The position numbers and the translations under genes are program-made. The notes beneath the pieces are model-generated. The model did not search any database. It had not been told where the DNA came from and worked only from the letters and a program-made list of their open reading frames with translations. This document shows positions 32,475 through 34,813 of a stretch of 34,813 bases of DNA, in pieces. Each line of letters starts with the position of its first letter. The first letter of the stretch is position 1. Origin of the DNA: IMCC26077 sp964418325 (lineage in GTDB: Bacteria > Actinomycetota > Actinomycetes > Nanopelagicales > Nanopelagicaceae); the NCBI GenBank assembly GCA_964418325.1, contig CAYQLC010000016.1, forward strand, positions 1-34,813. Direction: 5' to 3'.

Positions 32475-34813
32475 CGCTGGGCGTTTTAAAAGAGAGAGTT
32501 TGCCTGAGACGTTCGCAAGCGCGTAAATCTCCTTCTTCCAGATGAGCCACGATATTTCTGATGTCTTTGCAGTCGACTCTTCGCTGACTAATTTACTTTT
32601 ACGAGCCACAGTGTCGAAATTGCACAATCGATCCTCGCATCCGTAAATGATGGAGTCATCAGAGATCGCAATTGGCCCCTTTGGAGCTACATTCAATTTT
32701 GCCTCAAGGAGTGATGCGGGTTCATTGAGGTCCATCCATCGAATTCGGTCGGCCTTCAAGGGTGAGGTGCTTGAGGTTGCCAACCAACTTGCCAGCAACT
32801 TATCTCCACTTGCTTTCAGCGCTACATCGAAGCCTGCAATCGGAGAGTCACGGCGACCTAAATCTAATGTCGTGTATTGCCAATCATCTGGAGAAGCAGA
32901 ACTCCTCGTGGCATAGCGAACATCACCTTGGGCAACAACTTTGTTTGGCGCTGCAATTACGGAATCGTAGAGCAGGTGTACTTTCTTACCAACCGAGACC
33001 GCAGCAAGTTGAAATGCAACATCCCCTTCAGTCCTACCGTCCAGCAAAGAATCGCCATCAACAATTTCGTACTGCCAACGTTTTTTCATCAAAGTCGCAC
33101 CAAGGAGAATTCCCTGACTTTCATCGCGATAGAAAACCTGCAAACCAAGGGGAGTAGCTACGCAAGCATTCGAAACGGCGACATTGCTTGCAGTGCGTAC
33201 CCGAATCTCTTCTCGGTAATCCTGAATGTATTCGCCATTTCCATCAACGGTCTCAAAAGAAAACTTCGTTCCATCAAATACTGCACGTAACAAATCCTTC
33301 TCAACAGTATCGGTATAAAAGATATTTAACCGTTCACTCTTGCCAGCACCTGTAGTACACACAGATATTGCACCATTGAGGTTATTGGTTCGCCGACCAC
33401 TCTTTGTGGAATTTCCATCGACAGTGGTTCGAGTCCATTTTTTACCGTTCCATAAGGAGAGGAAGAGATCGCCACTTTTGCTATCTGAATAGACAATCGC
33501 AGGGCTTCCCCGAAAAGCTCCTTGCGCAAGATGTTGTCCATCTGCACTTCGATCCAGCGTTGTCAACGCCCATACGCTTTCTGGCACGATTATCGAAGTT
33601 TTCTCTTCGGGGCTTGAACCTGCCGAAACGCTAGCGCTCACGCCGAAGAAATAAGGCAGTCCTGCATCTAATCTATCGATGGTCACCGGTGAACTCTTTG
33701 CATTCACTACCCGATCTCCTGGGTAAACCTTGATTGCATAGTTTGTTATTTCTTGGCGTATTGCCTCTTCAGGAGCATCAAAGAAGAGTGTGACCGATTT
33801 ATTACCGGCCACGCCCCGTAAATTCTGCACGCTGGAGAGGGCCTTATCAGGAGTCTTGCCGCGCATATCCTCGAACATGGCTAGCGCTATTGGTCCTGGA
33901 TCATGGATTGCTTGCTGAGTACTTATGGAGGAGCTCATTAATCCGTCAGCCATACTTTTTGGATAGATGTTGTCATCCAAATGACTTACAGAAGAACCCG
34001 ACTTATACTCATCGGGAGTGAAAAGTTTTATTTGAGAATTTTGATTTGCAGCTTTGCCCTTCTCGCCAACCCAAAAAAGCTCACTCGTTACATACGATTC
34101 AAAATTCTTATCGGTACTGGGGATATCAGATAATCTTCGCCCACCCTTATTTGCAACAAACCCTGAGAATATGGTCGGATTATTGTTGCTAAAAGTTTTT
34201 AATCGTTCGTTGTAAGTTTCTTGAGAGATAAGCCCAAGTCCATGTCCAAGTTCATGCAAAACTGCTGTAACAAAGTCATATTGTCGAACTCCAGGTTTGG
34301 CGTCTAATCCGAAATACCAACTTACGTAAAGTGAATTTGAATTGAACCGAGCTGTGATTTCAGGATTAACGTCATCAAGATCTTTTTTATCGGCATTGAT
34401 TGAATTTGCTAAAGCCGCTGGATACCAAAGTCGCTTCTCTGGAGCTCCTTTGAAATCTTGAAAATATCCACCACCACGGGCGCCACCTGGACGCGCACTT
34501 CCGAGTATCCCTGGTTCAAGAGGCGACCAATAAGCCTCTACATCGATCGGTACCGGAGAAGGGAAGAGATATGACCAAATCTTGGTGGCACGCATAAATG
34601 CCTTTTTGGCATCTTCAGGCCACTGTTGTCGAGATTCAGAGATGAACGTGACATTGAATGTGGACACCACATCGCGTCCGCTCTCATCAAAGGTAAATGA
34701 GGAGGCGCCAAGACGAGCGCTAGCACCAGCATTGGCACCAGCATTGGCACCAGCATTGGCACCAGCATCTGTGTAAGTAATTTCCCAATTTGCGGGAATA
34801 GAGCGAACTGGCA
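32469..34813 (-). CDS. Secreted zinc metalloprotease with fibronectin-III-like and propeller-like C-terminal regions (N-terminus outside window)
   Basis: An open frame of 780 codons continuing past the right edge; the GTG at 34670 is internal, not the start. The zinc motif is AVLHELGHGLGLIS (about 34220-34265): HExxHxxG with Ser where metzincins have the third His. Downstream SSVSHLDDNIYPKSMADGLM and AIHDPGPIALAMFEDM match a family in which, as I recall, the His of SHLD is the likely third ligand (inference). Next comes a fibronectin-III-like segment (LRGVAGNKSVTLFFDAP ... GLPYFFGVSAS). The last 350 residues show repeats built around W/F-x-x-x-T/I-V-D-G (WTRTTVDGN, FSFETVDGN, WQYEIVDGD, WQYTTLDLG), suggesting a beta-propeller or lectin-like binding module. 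Near the edge is a (GAN-A) repeat. A secreted protease is inferred although the signal peptide is not visible. Confidence 0.78.
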   Translation of the reverse strand, partial: PVRSIPANWEITYTDAGANAGANAGANAGASARLGASSFTFDESGRDVVSTFNVTFISESRQQWPEDAKKAFMRATKIWSYLFPSPVPIDVEAYWSPLEPGILGSARPGGARGGGYFQDFKGAPEKRLWYPAALANSINADKKDLDDVNPEITARFNSNSLYVSWYFGLDAKPGVRQYDFVTAVLHELGHGLGLISQETYNERLKTFSNNNPTIFSGFVANKGGRRLSDIPSTDKNFESYVTSELFWVGEKGKAANQNSQIKLFTPDEYKSGSSVSHLDDNIYPKSMADGLMSSSISTQQAIHDPGPIALAMFEDMRGKTPDKALSSVQNLRGVAGNKSVTLFFDAPEEAIRQEITNYAIKVYPGDRVVNAKSSPVTIDRLDAGLPYFFGVSASVSAGSSPEEKTSIIVPESVWALTTLDRSADGQHLAQGAFRGSPAIVYSDSKSGDLFLSLWNGKKWTRTTVDGNSTKSGRRTNNLNGAISVCTTGAGKSERLNIFYTDTVEKDLLRAVFDGTKFSFETVDGNGEYIQDYREEIRVRTASNVAVSNACVATPLGLQVFYRDESQGILLGATLMKKRWQYEIVDGDSLLDGRTEGDVAFQLAAVSVGKKVHLLYDSVIAAPNKVVAQGDVRYATRSSASPDDWQYTTLDLGRRDSPIAGFDVALKASGDKLLASWLATSSTSPLKADRIRWMDLNEPASLLEAKLNVAPKGPIAISDDSIIYGCEDRLCNFDTVARKSKLVSEESTAKTSEISWLIWKKEIYALANVSGKLSLLKRPAS
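34731..34766. repeat. Three tandem 12-bp repeats inside the metalloprotease gene
   Basis: ATTGGCACCAGC occurs three times exactly (34731-34742, 34743-34754, 34755-34766), with a partial copy before it (34723-34730). On the coding strand it encodes the repeat Gly-Ala-Asn-Ala. Its length keeps the frame whatever the copy number. Confidence 0.9.

Noticed and set aside
34538..34768. Minus-strand frame coding a repeated Met-Leu-Val-Pro peptide
   Set aside because: It is a frame-shifted reading of the 12-bp repeat inside the metalloprotease gene.
1..34813. CRISPR arrays, tRNA/rRNA genes, insertion sequences or prophage
   Set aside because: No spaced direct repeats, cloverleaf-like intergenic segments, transposase or phage genes were seen; intergenic gaps are too short for most of these.

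Overview
The window looks like part of the chromosome of a streamlined actinobacterium, possibly a freshwater Nanopelagicales/acI-type lineage. This assignment rests on gene order, gene families and base use judged by eye, not on a search. The run tilS-hpt-ftsH-folE-folP-folB-folK-panC-nadB-nadC-coaX-lysS-argA-clpC, the nearby radA/mutY pair and the proC-bS22 neighbourhood are typical actinobacterial arrangements. Base composition is moderate rather than high GC. Genes are packed tightly: many start/stop codons overlap by 1-8 nt, three convergent pairs overlap at their 3' ends, and no gap exceeds about 160 nt.

Layout. Positions 1-9.1 kb form a variable metabolic and transport region: the start of a probable enolase-superfamily gene (minus strand, cut by the window edge), a D-aminoacylase-type amidohydrolase, TspO, a low-molecular-weight tyrosine phosphatase, a butanediol-dehydrogenase-like zinc dehydrogenase, a methylmalonate-semialdehyde-type dehydrogenase, three EamA drug/metabolite transporters (two in tandem), a small membrane protein and a SpoU/TrmH RNA methyltransferase. 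Positions 9.1-12.1 kb encode two cell-envelope proteins: a secreted protein joining a staphylococcal-nuclease domain, a lamin-tail-like domain and a PASTA domain, and a coiled-coil NlpC/P60 peptidoglycan hydrolase. Positions 12.1-23.5 kb are the housekeeping cluster: tRNA modification (tilS), purine salvage (hpt), membrane proteolysis (ftsH), folate (folE, folP, folB, folK), pantothenate/CoA (panC, coaX), NAD (nadB, nadC) and lysyl-tRNA synthesis (lysS). Positions 23.5-27.1 kb hold argA, an S51-type peptidase and clpC. On the minus strand (30.2-27.1 kb) a Cys-rich hypothetical, radA and mutY follow one another. The last part has proC, a secreted unknown protein, the tiny ribosomal protein gene bS22 (32 codons), and a large secreted metalloprotease running off the right edge.

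Regulation. A repeated pattern is visible: a TANNNT hexamer (TAGGCT, TACCCT, TACCTT or TAGATT) lies exactly 6-7 nt before the ATG of tspO, the phosphatase gene, tilS, lysS, proC and radA, none of which has a clear Shine-Dalgarno sequence. This is the signature expected of leaderless transcripts. Other genes (bS22, panC, clpC, the D-aminoacylase) have a similar hexamer further upstream together with a normal ribosome-binding site.

No tRNA, rRNA, CRISPR array, insertion sequence, prophage or attachment site was seen. No clearly new multi-gene system is evident. The most unusual items are the SNase-LTD-PASTA protein, the leaderless-promoter pattern, the secreted protein inserted between proC and bS22, and the metalloprotease with a 12-bp in-frame repeat.
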